Shown here piece by piece: positions 5,211 to 5,658 of a stretch of 5,658 nt of DNA. The notes under the pieces are model-generated. The model did no database searches. It was not told the origin of the DNA and saw nothing but the letters and a program-made list of their open reading frames with translations. The translations under genes were made by a program, and so were the position numbers. Location of the stretch: NCBI GenBank assembly GCA_030448085.1, contig JAUJNU010000042.1, positions 5,953-11,610 on the forward strand, read 5' to 3'. Origin of the DNA: Actinomycetota bacterium. Lineage in GTDB: Bacteria > Actinomycetota > UBA4738 > CADDZG01 > WHSQ01. Each line of letters begins with the position of its first letter. Positions within the stretch are counted from its first letter, which is position 1.

Positions 5211-5658
5211 ATGCCCCGACTGAGAAGAACAGACTGCTCCATCGCAGGGATCTCCCGAAGACGGCGCGGGCGCGGATTCGAATACCTCTGGGACGGCCGT
5301 CGGGTCGAGGACGCGGAGACACTTGCCCGCATCCGCAGCCTCGGGATCCCTCCCGCCTGGAAAGAGGTGTGGATCTGCCCCTATCCGAACGGGCACATCC
5401 AGGTGCTGGGCACAGACGCCGCGGGCCGCAAGCAGTACCTCTACCACCCCCACTGGCGGCTCCGCAGGGATCAGGAGAAGTTCGATCGGATGATCGAGTT
5501 CGCCGAGGCTCTCCCGGCAATCAGGACGGTCACCGCGCAGCACCTTGCGCTCGAGGCGATGCCGCGCGAGCGAGCCCTTGCGTGCGCGGTGCGTCTGCTG
5601 GACCGAGGTTTCTTTCGCATCGGAGGCGAGACCTATACGGAGACCAACGGGAGCTTCG
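5211..5658 (+). CDS. DNA topoisomerase IB, N-terminal part (runs off the window)
   Basis: This enzyme relaxes supercoiled DNA by transient single-strand cleavage through a 3'-phosphotyrosine link, without ATP. The 149 visible residues match the bacterial (eukaryotic/poxvirus-like) topoisomerase IB family: GFEYLWDGRRVEDAETLARI (22-41), IPPAWKEVWICPYPNGHIQV (46-65), GTDAAGRKQYLYHPHWR (67-83), and RGFFRIGGETYTETNGSF (132-149). Arg136 in the FRIG segment corresponds to the first catalytic Arg of the family. The remaining Lys, Arg, His/Asn and the nucleophilic Tyr lie beyond the window, so completeness cannot be judged; bacterial members are about 330-380 residues long. The ATG at 5211 is supported by GGAAGGA (5198-5204), six bases upstream. 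The Arg-rich N-terminus (residues 3-21) suits DNA contact. It is divergently transcribed from the SRPBCC gene, sharing a 138-base promoter region. Confidence 0.92.
   Translation, partial: MPRLRRTDCSIAGISRRRRGRGFEYLWDGRRVEDAETLARIRSLGIPPAWKEVWICPYPNGHIQVLGTDAAGRKQYLYHPHWRLRRDQEKFDRMIEFAEALPAIRTVTAQHLALEAMPRERALACAVRLLDRGFFRIGGETYTETNGSF

Noticed and set aside
5211..5658. Phage or mobile-element integrase (tyrosine recombinase) instead of topoisomerase
   Set aside because: The two families share a catalytic fold, but the PPAWKEVWICPYPNGHIQ and GRKQYLYHP segments are specific to topoisomerase IB, and no attachment site or phage genes are visible.

Overview
The window reads as chromosomal DNA of a GC-rich actinobacterium, most likely an uncultured lineage near Acidimicrobiia or related deep-branching groups. 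The reasons are strong G/C preference at third codon positions, long spurious open frames on both strands, a secreted or surface protein with a Thr-rich VP(D/E)TTTT linker of the kind common in those lineages, and a bacterial topoisomerase IB gene. The lineage call is an inference from style and not from a marker gene.

Layout from left to right. Positions 1-572 (+) hold the C-terminal end of a surface protein: a Thr/Pro linker, one membrane helix and a short basic tail. Its stop codon overlaps (ATGA) the start of a membrane-bound diguanylate cyclase at 569-2125 (+), called DGC1 here, with six predicted membrane helices, GAF and GGDEF domains. Tail-to-tail with it on the minus strand is a second cyclase, DGC2, with the same architecture (homologous part 3859 down to 2255). 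The two proteins align almost without gaps, and both keep GGEEF active sites and RxxD inhibitory sites. The DGC2 frame has no stop where its paralog ends. It stays open for another 306 codons, 263 of them antisense to the DGC1 gene, and stops only at 1334.

After a 134-base divergent gap comes an unrecognised cytoplasmic protein of about 194 residues (3994-4578, +). A strong GC hairpin with the stop codon in its loop follows. Convergent with it is a small SRPBCC (START-like, cyclase/dehydrase type) protein (5072-4611, -). Divergent from that, across 138 bases, begins a DNA topoisomerase IB (5211 to the window end, +), cut by the window edge. The 138-base gap carries back-to-back elements resembling SigB/SigF-type stress promoters.

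Functionally, the left two thirds look like a c-di-GMP signalling locus in which two related sensors with the same membrane module could respond to related cues. One of them is apparently co-transcribed with a surface protein, which may be part of the output or of the sensing. The right third is unrelated housekeeping or stress-type genes. I see no RNA genes, CRISPR arrays, insertion sequences or attachment sites.
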